NCBI GenBank assembly: GCA_001931535.1
Contig: CP016211.1
Span: forward strand, 1,578,501-1,642,500
Source: Minicystis rosea
GTDB taxonomy: Bacteria; Myxococcota_A; Polyangia; Polyangiales; Polyangiaceae
Length of the DNA: 64,000 bases
Direction of reading: 5' to 3'
In this document: one piece after another, positions 36,425-46,004 of the stretch
How the letters are laid out: every line of letters begins with the position of its first letter
Numbering within the stretch: position 1 is the stretch's first letter
The notes under the pieces: model-generated
The model's database searches: none
What the model saw: the letters and a program-made list of their open reading frames with translations, nothing else
Told to the model about the DNA's origin: nothing
Position numbers and translations under genes: made by a program

Positions 36425-38191
36425 TCAGCGCGCGGCGCCGCAGAGCGCAGCGCGCGCGGCGGTGGGATCACCGGGGAAGCGGAAGCGCGTGAGCCGCGGC
36501 GCCAACATGATGTTGCGCACGAAGCGCGCCGGCGTGAGGCGCGCGGTCGTGGCCTCGACGAGCGCGCCGAGATCCCCACAGCGCAGCGCGGCCCGGGCGT
36601 CGGCAATCTTGGTGTCGGCCGGCGTCTTGGAGGTCGCCGGGACGTCGGTGAAGTGGGCGATGGCCCAGACGGGATCCATCCATTTCTCGTGGCCTGGGCG
36701 CCCGCGGCGCTCCAGCGTGACGTGCGCGGCGATCGCATTGCCGAGGCCGAGCCGATCGAGAGGATGCACGCCGAGCCCCGCCGCATACCCGAGGATGCCC
36801 ACGTGCCCGCGCGCGGACACGACGTTCACCGGCACCCACGACGCCAGCGGGAGCTCCTGCATCTCATCGCGTCGCCCCCCGGGCTTGGGTATCACGAGGA
36901 CCCGCTTCTGCTTGGCCATGTCGCGGAGGCGATAGCCCTCGGTTGCCCAGCCATACCCGCCGTAGGTGCCGAGCGTGACCGTGGCGAAGATGCCGATGCG
37001 ATCCGTGTAGTAGTAGCGCTCGTCGGCGATGCCGTGAGGCCCGATCCCGTCCTTGCCTTTGCCGATGTACGGCACGCGCAGCACGGCCATGCAGAGCAAC
37101 GCCCAAGGCAGGAGGACCAGCGCGACGCGCGTCGGCCCGCGCGTCCACGGGACCACCGCGATCGGCATGAGCAGCGCGAACCACGCAGGCACGAGCATGC
37201 GGCCATGCATGAAATCGCCGCCCACACGCGTGACGTACGCAGCCTGCAGGAGCGCGCACACGACCGGCACGATCATCACCGCGAGGATTCGCGCCCGGCG
37301 ACGCCCGGTCCGGCGGAGGGCCGCCCGCGCACCCATGATCAGGAGGAACATGGCCACGGCGAAGGGGATGCCCAGGTGGTACGGCCGCGCGAAGTCGATC
37401 AAGTAGTGGAACCCTTGATCCCAGCGGGCCAGCGACGCCTCCTTGGCGATGGCGGTGCTCGGCACCAGCGCCGCGAAGTACCCCATGCGGAAGATCTGGT
37501 AGGTGACGGGGAGCGCGGCGGCCGCGACGACGGTACGAAAGCGCGCTTCGCGACGGAGCAGGAGCAGCACCGCCACGAAGCCCACGCTGTACAGCCCGAG
37601 ATCGGGCCGGATGAGCGGCCCGAGGCCCACGACGATCGGGAGCCAGCGCCGCCCTTCGCGCGGGTAGCGCACGAGGCCGCGGAAGCAGAGCCCGAGCCAG
37701 CCCATGGAGAGCCCCACCTCGAGCCCCGCGGTCGCGAAGCTCCACACCGGCGGCACCGCGGCGATGGCCAGCGCACCGAGCGGCAGCGGGAGCCCGCGCT
37801 GCCCTCGTGCGCGCGCGAGCTGCAGCGCCCCTTGCTGCGCCAGCACCACGCCGGCGATGGTGCTCGCGAGACCGAGCACCACGGAGGTCACCTCGATCGG
37901 CACGCGCTCGTGCAGGATGGGGTAGAGGGGCGCGGCGAGGAGGGTCAGGATCGCGACCCAAAGCGGATTGGTGTACGCCTCGACGCGCTCTCCCACGTTG
38001 AAGACGGGGCCGTGGCCGGCGAGCACGTGTTGGACGACACGAAAGTCGATGAACGCGTCCTCCGTCACCCAGACGTGCGTCGCGGCGAGCACGAAGAGGA
38101 GCACGGGGACGGCCAGGAGCAACCGACGCGTGCGCAGCGCACGCAAAGCGACCGGCCCCGCCGCCGTGGCGGGGCCCTTCCAAGTAAGCAT
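36425..38191 (-). CDS. AftB-like polytopic membrane glycosyltransferase
   Basis: A 588-residue integral membrane protein with about 9-11 hydrophobic segments over residues 25-370 and a soluble C-terminus. After the first helix comes the GT-C acidic motif with Glu44-Asp45 (WVTEDAFIDFR), then GPVFNVGERVEAYTNPLW. This closely resembles mycobacterial AftB, the terminal arabinofuranosyltransferase. AftB-like proteins also occur in Gram-negatives lacking arabinogalactan, so the sugar and acceptor here are unknown, probably a lipid-linked pentose for a surface polysaccharide. No other glycan genes are adjacent. Confidence 0.8.
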   Translation of the reverse strand: MLTWKGPATAAGPVALRALRTRRLLLAVPVLLFVLAATHVWVTEDAFIDFRVVQHVLAGHGPVFNVGERVEAYTNPLWVAILTLLAAPLYPILHERVPIEVTSVVLGLASTIAGVVLAQQGALQLARARGQRGLPLPLGALAIAAVPPVWSFATAGLEVGLSMGWLGLCFRGLVRYPREGRRWLPIVVGLGPLIRPDLGLYSVGFVAVLLLLRREARFRTVVAAAALPVTYQIFRMGYFAALVPSTAIAKEASLARWDQGFHYLIDFARPYHLGIPFAVAMFLLIMGARAALRRTGRRRARILAVMIVPVVCALLQAAYVTRVGGDFMHGRMLVPAWFALLMPIAVVPWTRGPTRVALVLLPWALLCMAVLRVPYIGKGKDGIGPHGIADERYYYTDRIGIFATVTLGTYGGYGWATEGYRLRDMAKQKRVLVIPKPGGRRDEMQELPLASWVPVNVVSARGHVGILGYAAGLGVHPLDRLGLGNAIAAHVTLERRGRPGHEKWMDPVWAIAHFTDVPATSKTPADTKIADARAALRCGDLGALVEATTARLTPARFVRNIMLAPRLTRFRFPGDPTAARAALCGAAR

Positions 38192-38594
38192 GTCGCGGGG
38201 GTATCACGGCCCGCGAGCACGCACCACCGCGCCGCGTGGTCTCGCATCCGCGCGCCGACCTCTTGCGCCGGGATGTGCCACGCCGGAGCCCGGCGACGCT
38301 GGATCGCCTGGGGCAGGACGGAAGTTGGTGACGAGCCTCGCCCCTCGCCGGCGTCTCGTGGTCGCGGGAACGAGCCGCCGGAACGCGATACCCATTCACA
38401 TACCAGTGCTCGGCCACCGCGAATGGCCTTTGGCGATCATCCCAATTCGGGATACACGAATTGCGATTTCTCCAACCCATCAGCTCGAGAACGACACGAT
38501 CTGTCTGCAGGAAGCGATCGCATGCGGAGGATGACAGGGGCCCCGTTTGGCCGGCAAGCACTCGCGCCATCCATCGTGTGAGCTCGTGGTCGAT
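38192..38594. other. Intergenic region, no gene supported
   Basis: Upstream region of the AftB-like gene. Several Arg-rich frames cross it without ribosome sites. It ends at the strong hairpin serving the small lipoprotein gene. Confidence 0.4.
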
Positions 38595-38631
38595 GATGCG
38601 GGCGGCCCGAGCTTATGAGGCCGCCCGCATC
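38595..38631 (-). terminator. 13-bp perfect hairpin terminator
   Basis: GATGCGGGCGGCC (38595-38607) pairs fully with GGCCGCCCGCATC (38619-38631) around an 11-nt loop, just after the small lipoprotein stop. Confidence 0.7.
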
Positions 38632-38640
38632 GTGATCACT

Positions 38641-39045
38641 TCAGCTTCCCTGTCCAACCACGCGGATCGTCACGCTCGCATTTCCCAGCGTGGCCGGGAT
38701 GCTCCAGATCACCTGCCCATCGGCGGCCGTGCCTTGGCTCGTGTCGACCTCGAAGGACACGGCGGCGCCGGGAGCAAACGTCACCGGGCCGACGTCGGCG
38801 TCGGCGATGGGCGGCGTGAGGACGAGTGGAGCCTGGCAGTTGTTGGTGCCCACCACGGAGAGGCCATCGACGCAGCGGCCGGACTCGCCGTCCTCGGATC
38901 CTTCGATGTGCAAAGACAGGCAGTCGGTGGTGGGCGTGACGGTGACCTCGCTGTCGGTGGGGAGGAGCGGGCACCCGCCGTTGCCGTTGCAGGCGGCAGC
39001 GAGGCTGATCGTGAGGATGGCAAAGGAAGCAAAGAGAGAGCGCAT
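38641..39045 (-). CDS. Small lipoprotein, unknown function
   Basis: A 134-residue exported protein with a signal peptide ending in a LAAAC lipobox (Cys19). A beta-rich domain with about five cysteines follows, including SGRCVDGL and TNNCQAP, and reads like a single Ig-like or jelly-roll domain. GGAGGT upstream of the ATG supports the start. It is monocistronic. No family was recognised. Confidence 0.75.
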   Translation of the reverse strand: MRSLFASFAILTISLAAACNGNGGCPLLPTDSEVTVTPTTDCLSLHIEGSEDGESGRCVDGLSVVGTNNCQAPLVLTPPIADADVGPVTFAPGAAVSFEVDTSQGTAADGQVIWSIPATLGNASVTIRVVGQGS

Positions 39046-39389
39046 CGTCGGTACCTCCGGGGTCGGGGTGTCGCACGCCGGAGAAGCAGCGCGCGTACCA
39101 CGCTCGCACCGCGCGGATGTCGGCGCTCTCCGGCCCTCCGAGGTGTGGCGACGCTGTCACGCCGAGCGCGGCGAACGTTTGCGTCGCATGCGCGGGATGG
39201 TTGGGGCACTACGGATCGCTCGCTCGGAGATCTGGAGTGGTGCCTCGAAGCTCTGGATTCGAGAGGAATGGTCGTCAGTGGTAAAACGCATGCAGACAGG
39301 GAGTCTGGGCGGTTCCTTGACGCCCTGTTCTCCGCACATAGGCTTGGCGCGGGTTCGAACATCCTGTTTGCAGAGGAAGGAGGCGAGCC
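39046..39389. other. Divergent promoter region, no gene supported
   Basis: Separates the small lipoprotein gene from the RDD gene. A short GGTTCGAAC string near 39354 looks like a tRNA T-loop but lacks a matching stem. Nothing else was recognised. Confidence 0.4.
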
Positions 39390-40013
39390 ATGCCGCTACT
39401 TCGGCGCACGAGCGACGAGCCGGACCCCGCGGGGCATCGTCTGCGCCCGTGGGATCGATGGATTCATGGGCCATCCCGTCGGGGGGAGCGCTCGTCCCCG
39501 AGCTCGTCCGAGGTGTTCGAGCCGGGCCGGCGCGACACCGCAGGTTTCGACCCGACGAGCCCGACGGAAGCTTGGGAAGATGAGCTCCAGTCGAGAGGCC
39601 ATGGGCTCGATTATCCCGTCTCTCCTGCTGGTGTGGTGACGGCGCCCAAAGCCGGCTTCTGGATCCGATTCGTGGCCTGGGTCATCGATGACATTCTGCT
39701 CCTCGCCATCGGTGCCATCATCGGCACAGGCGTCGACGGGACCGCGGGCGCCATCGTCGGCACGCTCATCTCGGCGGCCTATTACGTCTTCTTCTGGACC
39801 AGGACCGGACAGACCATCGGCCAGAAGCTGCTCCGGCTCCAGGTCGTCAGCACCGATGGTGGCCCCGTCCGCATCGGCGCCGCGATCTCCCGCTACCTCG
39901 GTTACATCGTCTCGTTCGTCGTGCTCTGCATCGGATTCATCTGGATCGCCTTCGACGCCGAGAAGCAGGGCTGGCACGACAAGATCGCCAATACGTACGT
40001 CATCAAGGTCTGA
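39390..40013 (+). CDS. RDD-family membrane protein
   Basis: A 207-residue protein with an unusual hydrophilic N-terminal extension of about 85 residues, then an RDD domain: FWIRFVAWVIDDILLLAIG, a second hydrophobic helix, GQTIGQKLLRLQVV, and a third helix before FDAEKQGWHDKIANTYVI. RDD proteins are small multi-helix membrane proteins, some linked to ion transport, with mostly unknown roles. GGAGG stands upstream of the ATG. The extension could be a mis-set start, but no internal start with a ribosome site was seen. Confidence 0.85.
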   Translation: MPLLRRTSDEPDPAGHRLRPWDRWIHGPSRRGERSSPSSSEVFEPGRRDTAGFDPTSPTEAWEDELQSRGHGLDYPVSPAGVVTAPKAGFWIRFVAWVIDDILLLAIGAIIGTGVDGTAGAIVGTLISAAYYVFFWTRTGQTIGQKLLRLQVVSTDGGPVRIGAAISRYLGYIVSFVVLCIGFIWIAFDAEKQGWHDKIANTYVIKV

Positions 40014-40316
40014 CCCCGCGGCTCCTCGGCACGTGGCCCGCGCAGATTGCCGACATCGTTCGGAGAGGTGGTGTCGGCACCTGTCGCCGGAGAACGAGGC
40101 GTCGTGCGTGATTGTTCCAGTATCGGTGTCGATGTTCACGATGACGATGGCGCGCCGTAATTGGCCGCGCTTGCCGACGAAGGCCCGGCCGCAGATCACC
40201 GGCGCGAGGGGCGCTCTGCAACGGATCGGTGACGCGCCGTCGTCGCGGCGGTGGCCTCTCGGTGGGCGATCCGTTCTCTGTTCCGCGTGGCAATGGGCTT
40301 GGATACGTTTCCAATC
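40014..40316. other. Intergenic region, no gene supported
   Basis: Lies between the RDD and PhnD-like genes on the same strand. No hairpin or operator was recognised. The start of the PhnD-like gene is uncertain, so part of this region may be coding. Confidence 0.35.
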
Positions 40317-41144
40317 ATGCCGACGCAGCACGAGAGCGGCGTGAACGATTCGAGGACGCTCACCTTCGCCGTCGTGTCGGGGCTCCCCGATGCAGGGCGT
40401 CTGCTCGACGACATGTGTCGCGCGCTCGGGGACGCGCTCGCCTGCTCGGTCCGCGGGCGCGTGCTTCCCAACTACGGCGCGCTCGAACAGGAGGTGCGTG
40501 CCGGCGGCGCGCAGATCGCATGGGCGCCGCCGCTCGTGGCCGCTGCCCTCGAGGATGCGGGCCATGCCTCGATCGCGCTCTGCTGCACGCGCGGCGGGCA
40601 GGCCGGGTATCACGCGGTGCTCTTCACGCGACACGCGTCGCCCATCGAGACGCTCGCGGATCTGAAGGGCACGCATGCGGTGTGGGTCGATGCGTCGAGC
40701 TCCGCCGGTTACCTGTTCCCGCGGCACGAGATCGTCGCGCAGGGCCTCGATCCCGTCACGCTCTTCGGTCGCGAGAGCTTCCTCGGCACGCATGCGCGCG
40801 TCGCATGCGCGGTGCTCGACGGCGAGGCCGACGTCGGCGCGACCTACGCGCTGCTCGATCCAAACTCGGGCCGTCCGCTCAGCGCCGGCTGGCTCGAGGC
40901 CGGCGCCGGCATCAACGCAGCCTTCGTGCTCGCGACCGCCGGCCCCATCCCGTCCGACGCGATCGTGCTCGCCAAAGCGCTCCCTGAGGAGCTGCGAGAG
41001 GCCCTCGTCGCGGCGATTGCAGCGCTGCCCGCCAAGGCCTCCGAGGCGCTGGGGCAGCTCTTGAACGCAGATGGGTTCGCGCCTCCACCCGCCGCGCATT
41101 TCGATTCGCTGCGCGAGCGGATGCGGAACGCTCAGCGCCGCTGA
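40317..41144 (+). CDS. PhnD-like periplasmic-binding-fold protein without signal peptide
   Basis: A 275-residue protein (ATG 40317; ATG 40293 also possible) resembling substrate-binding proteins of phosphate/phosphonate ABC transporters. It has GRVLPNYGALEQEVRAGGAQIAWAPP near the N-terminus, then ETLADLKGTHAVWVDASSSAGYLFPR, a hallmark of PhnD/PtxB, then ARVACAVLDGEADVGATY. No signal peptide or transporter gene is present, so it is probably a cytoplasmic ligand sensor. It could act with a kinase encoded elsewhere, as this fold often serves as a sensor domain in deltaproteobacterial kinases. Confidence 0.8.
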   Translation: MPTQHESGVNDSRTLTFAVVSGLPDAGRLLDDMCRALGDALACSVRGRVLPNYGALEQEVRAGGAQIAWAPPLVAAALEDAGHASIALCCTRGGQAGYHAVLFTRHASPIETLADLKGTHAVWVDASSSAGYLFPRHEIVAQGLDPVTLFGRESFLGTHARVACAVLDGEADVGATYALLDPNSGRPLSAGWLEAGAGINAAFVLATAGPIPSDAIVLAKALPEELREALVAAIAALPAKASEALGQLLNADGFAPPPAAHFDSLRERMRNAQRR

Positions 41145-41154
41145 GGAACGCATC

Positions 41155-41194
41155 GGAAGGCGCGAAGGCCGGGCTCTTCGAGCCTGCCTTCCGC
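41155..41194. terminator. Bidirectional nested hairpin
   Basis: CGGAAGGC (41155-41162) pairs with GCCTTCCG (41187-41194), enclosing a small inner hairpin GGCTC-TTC-GAGCC. It lies between the convergent PhnD-like and ankyrin genes. Confidence 0.55.
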
Positions 41195-41236
41195 GTGAGC
41201 CCTCGAGCACCGAGCGTGCGGGAGGGCTGGCGATTT

Positions 41237-41761
41237 CTAGCTCGTGAGCCGAGCGATCGCTCGCTGAGCGTTCATATGCTGCGCCAGCGCGAGGGCGGTC
41301 ACGCCGCTCGTGTCGGCGCGATCGAGCGAGGCGCCGCGCGCGAGGAGGAGATCGATGACCTCGACGCGATCGAACATCGCCGCGAACATCAGCGCGGTCT
41401 TCCCGTCGCCGCCATGGCCGTCGATCGCGGCGCCGCCGTCGAGGAGGATCGCAATCATCGCGAGATCGCCCTTGAACGCCGCTCCCGCCAGCGGGGTCTG
41501 CCCCCGGTCGTTGGGACGGTCCATCGCGGCGCCGCGCGCGAGGAGCACTCGGACCGCTTCGCCATGACCGTGATAGGCTGCGAGCATCAGCAGGGAGTCG
41601 CCGCGCTCGTTCCGCAGATCGACCGGCACGCCGGCATCGACGAGGGCCGCGAGCGGAGCGGCCTCGCCGGCGCGGGCGTGCTGGAAGGCGCGCTGGACGA
41701 GCGCGAGCACCTCGGCGTCATCGTCGTTGAGAGCAAGGGGAGCAGGTGTATCGATGTTCAT
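41237..41761 (-). CDS. Ankyrin-repeat protein linked to catalase
   Basis: A 174-residue protein of four or so ankyrin repeats (for example RGDSLLMLAAYHGHGEAVRVLLARGA and DGKTALMFAAMFDRVEVIDLLLARGA). It lies downstream of katA on the same strand. The same arrangement is known in Pseudomonas aeruginosa, where AnkB is needed for full KatB activity. A role in catalase protection or assembly is therefore likely here, although the protein lacks the signal peptide of AnkB. The 125-nt gap to katA allows co-transcription. Confidence 0.87.
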   Translation of the reverse strand: MNIDTPAPLALNDDDAEVLALVQRAFQHARAGEAAPLAALVDAGVPVDLRNERGDSLLMLAAYHGHGEAVRVLLARGAAMDRPNDRGQTPLAGAAFKGDLAMIAILLDGGAAIDGHGGDGKTALMFAAMFDRVEVIDLLLARGASLDRADTSGVTALALAQHMNAQRAIARLTS

Positions 41762-41886
41762 CGGATCCTCTTCGGCATCGGCGGTACAGCGAAACAGGGC
41801 AGCAGTCGGGCTCGGGATGTGACCGAGAAAGCGCCGCGCGGGCCGACGGACGACGCGCGGCGACAGCGGCTTTCTCGATCACCTCT

Positions 41887-43368
41887 TCAGCGTGGAGCGC
41901 GGCGCAGGTGGACGGCCTCCGAGAGGCGCACTCCGAGCCCGGCATCGGCCCGGCGGAAGTGCTCGATCGAGCGGGCGATCACGTCCTCGCGGCGCACCTG
42001 CGAGAGGCTGCCGGCGATGTTCTCGACGAGACGCGCCCGCGCATCTTCGGGCATGAGGCGATAGAGATCGCCGGCCTGGACGAAGTCGTCGTCCTCCGCG
42101 CGCGGGCGCTCGACGTACGCGCCGGTGCGGCCTGCGATGTCGTAGCCCTCGTAGAGCGGCTCGTCCGTCTGCACCGGGCCGTCGTACGAGTTGGGCTCGT
42201 AGTTCTTCGACGCGCCGCCGTTGTCACCGCCGGCCATGTAACCGTCGCGACCGTAGTTGCGCGCGCCGCCGGGGACCGCGTGCGGCGTGTTGATGGGGAG
42301 CTGGGTGTGGTTGATGCCGAGGCGGTAGCGGGCCGCGTCGCCGTAGGCGAAGAGGCGTGCCTGCAGCATGCGGTCGGGCGAAGGCCCGATCCCCGGCACG
42401 AAGTGGCCCGGATCGAACGCGGACTGCTCGGTGGCGGCGAAGAAATTCTGCGGCGTGCGATCGAGGACGAGGCGGCCGATCTCGATCAGCGGAAAGTCCT
42501 TCTGCGACCACACCTTGGTGAGATCGAATGGATTGAAGCGGTACGTTGCCGCCTGCGCCTCGGTCATGATTTGCACCTTCAGCGTCCACGAAGGGTGATC
42601 GCCCCGCTCGATCGCCTTGTAGAGATCGTGCAGGTGATGCTGCGGATCGCGGCCCGCGATCACCGCGGCCTCTTCGCTGGTGAGGTTCTCGATGCCCTGG
42701 TTGGTCTTGAAGTGAAACTTGACCCATACGCGCTCGCCGCGCGCGTTCACCCACTGGAACGTGTGTGATCCGAAGCCATCCATGTGGCGCAGCGAGGCGG
42801 GGATGCCGCGATCGCCGAACAGCCAGGTGAACTGGTGCGTGGCCTCGGGGGAGCGCGAGAAGAAGTCCCAGATGTTGTCGGGCTCTTGGCGGTTCGTGTA
42901 CGGGTCGTACTTCTGCGAGTGGATGAAGTCGGGGAACTTGATCCCGTCGCGCAGGAAGAAGGTCGGCGTGTTGTTGCCGACGAGATCCCAGTTGCCGTCC
43001 TCCGTGTAGAACTTGATCGCGAAGCCGCGCGGATCACGGGCCGCGTCGGCCGCGCCCTTCGAGCCGGCGACGGTCGAGAAGCGGACGAAGACCTCGGTCC
43101 GCTTCCCCCGCTCGGCGAACATCTTCATGCGCGTGTAGCGCGAGACCTCGGGGTTCGTGACCTCGAAGGTTCCGTGCGCGCCCGCGCCGACGGCGTGGAC
43201 GACGCGCTCCGGAATGCGCTCGCGGTTGAAGCGCGCGAGCTTCTCGAGAAGGTGGACATCCTGGAGGAGCACGGGCCCCGTCGGGCCGGCCGTCTGTGCG
43301 TGCTGGTTCTGCGGTACGGGGGCGCCCGCCTCGGTCGTCAACGTGGGGCTCGCATGCTTGGTGCTCAT
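41887..43368 (-). CDS. katA: Monofunctional haem catalase
   Basis: A 493-residue small-subunit catalase that dismutates hydrogen peroxide. The distal His58 is in [13 protein letters not shown], followed by [36 protein letters not shown] with the catalytic Asn, and the proximal tyrosine in [17 protein letters not shown] 43368 follows GGAGGAG. It is divergent from oxyR across 139 bp containing an OxyR-type operator, so peroxide induction is expected. The ankyrin gene follows. The symbol is by family; katB would be equally defensible. Confidence 0.96.
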   Translation of the reverse strand: MSTKHASPTLTTEAGAPVPQNQHAQTAGPTGPVLLQDVHLLEKLARFNRERIPERVVHAVGAGAHGTFEVTNPEVSRYTRMKMFAERGKRTEVFVRFSTVAGSKGAADAARDPRGFAIKFYTEDGNWDLVGNNTPTFFLRDGIKFPDFIHSQKYDPYTNRQEPDNIWDFFSRSPEATHQFTWLFGDRGIPASLRHMDGFGSHTFQWVNARGERVWVKFHFKTNQGIENLTSEEAAVIAGRDPQHHLHDLYKAIERGDHPSWTLKVQIMTEAQAATYRFNPFDLTKVWSQKDFPLIEIGRLVLDRTPQNFFAATEQSAFDPGHFVPGIGPSPDRMLQARLFAYGDAARYRLGINHTQLPINTPHAVPGGARNYGRDGYMAGGDNGGASKNYEPNSYDGPVQTDEPLYEGYDIAGRTGAYVERPRAEDDDFVQAGDLYRLMPEDARARLVENIAGSLSQVRREDVIARSIEHFRRADAGLGVRLSEAVHLRRAPR

Positions 43369-43448
43369 CGATGTTCTCCTCCGTCGGGGCGCCTCCGTCG
43401 GACCGCCGCGACGAGGAGGGTTGTGGAGCCTCTCCCGGTTTCGATCCA

Positions 43449-43485
43449 AGACATCGTCGCTATGCAAGTGATAGCGTGAGGCTAT
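43449..43485. promoter_or_regulatory. OxyR operator, ATAG-N7-CTAT type
   Basis: CTAT (43460-43463), ATAG (43471-43474) and CTAT (43482-43485) are spaced by exactly 7 bp each, and a degenerate AGAC (43449-43452) completes the four-tetramer OxyR pattern. It lies between katA and oxyR. Confidence 0.8.
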
Positions 43486-43507
43486 CAGTCGACCGGAGGC
43501 GAAGCCC

Positions 43508-44407
43508 GTGCCCCGCATCCAGGATCTCTCGCTCCAGAAGCTCCAATACGTCGTCGCCGTCGCCGACACGCTCGGCTTTCGCAAGGCGGCGGAGGTCTGC
43601 CACGTCTCCCAGCCCTCGCTGAGCGCCCAGGTGCGCGAGCTGGAAGAGACGCTCGGGGTGAAGCTCTTCGAGCGCGACCGGCGCCGCGTCCTCGTCACCG
43701 CGGCGGGGGCCGATCTCGTGGCGCACGCGCGCCGCGTCCTTCGCGAGGCGGAGGCTCTCGTCGAAGCCGCGGTGCGCTTCGGTGATCCGCTCGCGGGCCC
43801 GCTGCGCATCGGGATCATCCCGACCATCGCGCCGTATCTATTGCCCGAGGCAGTGCCGGCGGTGATGGCCCGCTTTCCCAAGCTGCGGCCTCTCTTTCGC
43901 GAAGAGAAGACGGAGGTGCTGGTGGAGGATCTCGCGGCGGGCAGGCTCGACGCCGCGGTGCTTGCGCTCGAGGCCGATCTCGGGGACCTCGCGCACGCGG
44001 TGATCGCCGCCGACCCTTTCGTCCTCGCCGCGCCGAAGAGCCATCCGCTTTCGAAGCGGCGCCGCATCACCGCGGCGGATCTCGAGGGCGAGACGGTGCT
44101 GTTGCTCGACGATGGTCACTGCTTGGCTGGGCAAGCGCTCTCGTACTGCGCGAACGCCCGCGCCAACGAGGCGAGCTTCCGCGCCACGAGCCTGTCGACG
44201 CTGGCGCAGATGGTGTCGGGCGGCGCGGGGGTGACGCTGCTGCCGGCGCTGTCGGTGCCGATCGAGAACCGCCGCGGCCAGCTCGCGATCCGGCCCTTCG
44301 CGGCGCCGCAGCCGAGCCGCACGGTGGCGCTGGCGTGGCGGCCGAGCTCACCCATGGTGCGGGCTTTGAAGGAGCTTGCCGCCGTCCTCCGCAAGGCGTG
44401 GCCGTGA
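43508..44407 (+). CDS. oxyR: Hydrogen-peroxide sensor OxyR, LysR family
   Basis: A 299-residue LysR-type regulator. The N-terminal HTH spans [45 protein letters not shown]. The sensor domain has the redox pair Cys205 (DDGHCLAGQ) and Cys214 (LSYC), nine residues apart as in E. coli C199/C208. Oxidation to a disulphide activates transcription of peroxide-defence genes, here most directly the divergent katA. The start is GTG 43508. No other oxidative-stress gene lies next to it. Confidence 0.94.
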   Translation: MPRIQDLSLQKLQYVVAVADTLGFRKAAEVCHVSQPSLSAQVRELEETLGVKLFERDRRRVLVTAAGADLVAHARRVLREAEALVEAAVRFGDPLAGPLRIGIIPTIAPYLLPEAVPAVMARFPKLRPLFREEKTEVLVEDLAAGRLDAAVLALEADLGDLAHAVIAADPFVLAAPKSHPLSKRRRITAADLEGETVLLLDDGHCLAGQALSYCANARANEASFRATSLSTLAQMVSGGAGVTLLPALSVPIENRRGQLAIRPFAAPQPSRTVALAWRPSSPMVRALKELAAVLRKAWP

Positions 44408-44477
44408 TCGTCGAAGCCGGGGTCTCGGGACGAGCGTTGGATGCGCCATTCGGCGCTCCCGTTGATATCGTTTCGAC

Positions 44478-45116
44478 GTGACCCATCGATCGCTCGTGAT
44501 GTCGCTGCTCTTGATCGGATGCGCGCCCGAGCCGCGCGCGGCGCACGGGCCCGTCACGCTGACCGTGGCGCCTCCTCCCGCGGCTCAGACGGTGACGTCA
44601 TCGCCGAGCGCCGTCGCGCCGTCGCCGTCCTCCGAGCCGTCGCCCGAGAATGCGCGCGAAGCTCCGCCCCTCCGCGAGCTCGACGTGTGCGCCGATGATC
44701 GCGCGAGCGTCGCGGCCCTGCTGGGGAAGTATCCGAAGGACGTCGAGGATCGATCGAAGGGCAGCGTCGGCATCGGCGATCTCGAGCGCGAGGCGCCGAA
44801 CAAGGAGGAACCGTTCGGCATCGGCTCGAGCGGCTCCGGCCACTGGGGCCCGACCGACATCGACGGCGACGGCGTCGACGATCTCGTGCTCGGGTACACG
44901 AGCGTCGACTTCTGGAGTCACCTCTACTTCGTCCGGCGCGGGAGCTGCTTCGCGTTCGCGGGGTACATCGAAGGCTATCAGGTCGAGCTCGGTCCGCTCG
45001 TGGGCGGCCGCCGCGACGTTCGCGTGCTCGCCTATCCCATCGGGCCCATCGCGCGCATCGAGGCCTACCGCTGGACGGGCAAGGCATTCCAGAAGAAGGC
45101 CGGCGCCAAGCGCTGA
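44478..45116 (+). CDS. Lipoprotein with Asp-rich FG-GAP-like motif
   Basis: A 212-residue lipoprotein from a GTG start with lipobox LLIGC (Cys15). A Pro/Ser/Ala linker is followed by a domain with GPTDIDGDGVDDLVLGY, which resembles the calcium-binding loop of FG-GAP/VCBS repeats. Only one such motif is present, whereas FG-GAP propellers have several. The function is unknown. It is 90 nt upstream of the DsbA-like gene and may be co-transcribed. Confidence 0.72.
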   Translation: MTHRSLVMSLLLIGCAPEPRAAHGPVTLTVAPPPAAQTVTSSPSAVAPSPSSEPSPENAREAPPLRELDVCADDRASVAALLGKYPKDVEDRSKGSVGIGDLEREAPNKEEPFGIGSSGSGHWGPTDIDGDGVDDLVLGYTSVDFWSHLYFVRRGSCFAFAGYIEGYQVELGPLVGGRRDVRVLAYPIGPIARIEAYRWTGKAFQKKAGAKR

Positions 45117-45205
45117 CAGCGGTCGTCATGCGGCTAAGGCGGTGCGTCGGCGAGCCCGTTGCCCACGTTCCGTGCACGTAGCTTCCGTGCTACGCCGGAG
45201 TGACC

Positions 45206-45940
45206 GTGAGCATGGACCGCCGCACGTTTCTCTCGCTCGCTGCCGCGCCCCTCGTCGTCGGGTGTGGTCGTGTCGATACCACCGCTCCTGCGCCGTCCGC
45301 GTCGAGCGTCGCCACGGCGACTGCGCCGATTCGCGTCGAGGTCTTTCATGATCTCGTGTGCCCGTGGTGCCGTATCGGGCTGCACAACCTCGGGGTCGCC
45401 ATCGATGGCTGGTCGGGCTCGGCGGTGGAGGTCGTGCTCCGGCCGTACCTGCTCGAGCCCGAGACACCGCCTGAGGGGGTCGACTTGCGGGCGCGGTTGC
45501 AGCGCAAGTACGGCACGCCGTCGGAGCAGATGTTCGCGCGCGTGACCGCGGCCGGCGCGAAGGCAGGTGTGCGCTTCGACTGGGAGAAAGTGCGGATCAT
45601 GCCGGCGACGGCGAAGGGGCACGCGCTGCTCGGGTGGGCGCCGCGCGAGAAGCAGCGCGCGCTCCTCGATGCTCTGCATCACGCCTATTTCGAAGAAGGC
45701 GCCAACATCGGTGACGAGCTCGCGCTGGCGTCGATCGCGGCGCGCGTCGGGCTCGACGGCGACGCGGTCCGCGCGGCCGTGAGCGACGCGGCGCGGATTG
45801 CGGATGTCCGCAGCACCGCGCAGACCGCGAGCGCGCAGGGGATCGACGGCGTGCCGCACTTCCGCTTCGGCGCGCAGCGGCTCCACGGCGCGCAGCCGCC
45901 CGAGGCGCTGCGCTCCGCGTTGGCGCAGAGCGCGGGGTAG
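45206..45940 (+). CDS. Exported DsbA/FrnE-family thiol oxidoreductase
   Basis: A 244-residue protein whose N-terminus has twin arginines (DRRTFLSLAAAPLVVGC), combining a Tat-like and a lipobox signal. A thioredoxin-fold domain follows with the redox motif C52-P-W-C55 in FHDLVCPWCRIG, a helical insertion, and the cis-Pro loop GIDGVPHFRFG. It resembles FrnE/2-hydroxychromene-2-carboxylate isomerase relatives, which differ from classical DsbA in the C-terminal part. It is probably a periplasmic disulphide catalyst. GTG 45206 follows GGAG by 5 bp; GTG 45200 and ATG 45212 are alternatives. Confidence 0.87.
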   Translation: MSMDRRTFLSLAAAPLVVGCGRVDTTAPAPSASSVATATAPIRVEVFHDLVCPWCRIGLHNLGVAIDGWSGSAVEVVLRPYLLEPETPPEGVDLRARLQRKYGTPSEQMFARVTAAGAKAGVRFDWEKVRIMPATAKGHALLGWAPREKQRALLDALHHAYFEEGANIGDELALASIAARVGLDGDAVRAAVSDAARIADVRSTAQTASAQGIDGVPHFRFGAQRLHGAQPPEALRSALAQSAG

Positions 45941-46004
45941 CTGCCGATCGCGCGGAGCTTGGACACGCGCTCCGTGTCGCGCCGGCGCGGAACGCCAGGT
46001 CACG

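Noticed and set aside
39351..39365. GGGTTCGAAC string resembling a tRNA T-arm
   Set aside because: The flanking bases do not pair into a T-stem and no acceptor or anticodon arms are visible.
41887..44070. Very long minus-strand frame extending katA upstream across oxyR
   Set aside because: The part above 43368 is antisense to oxyR, with Arg/Ser-rich shadow composition; the katA ribosome site and family length fix the start at 43368.
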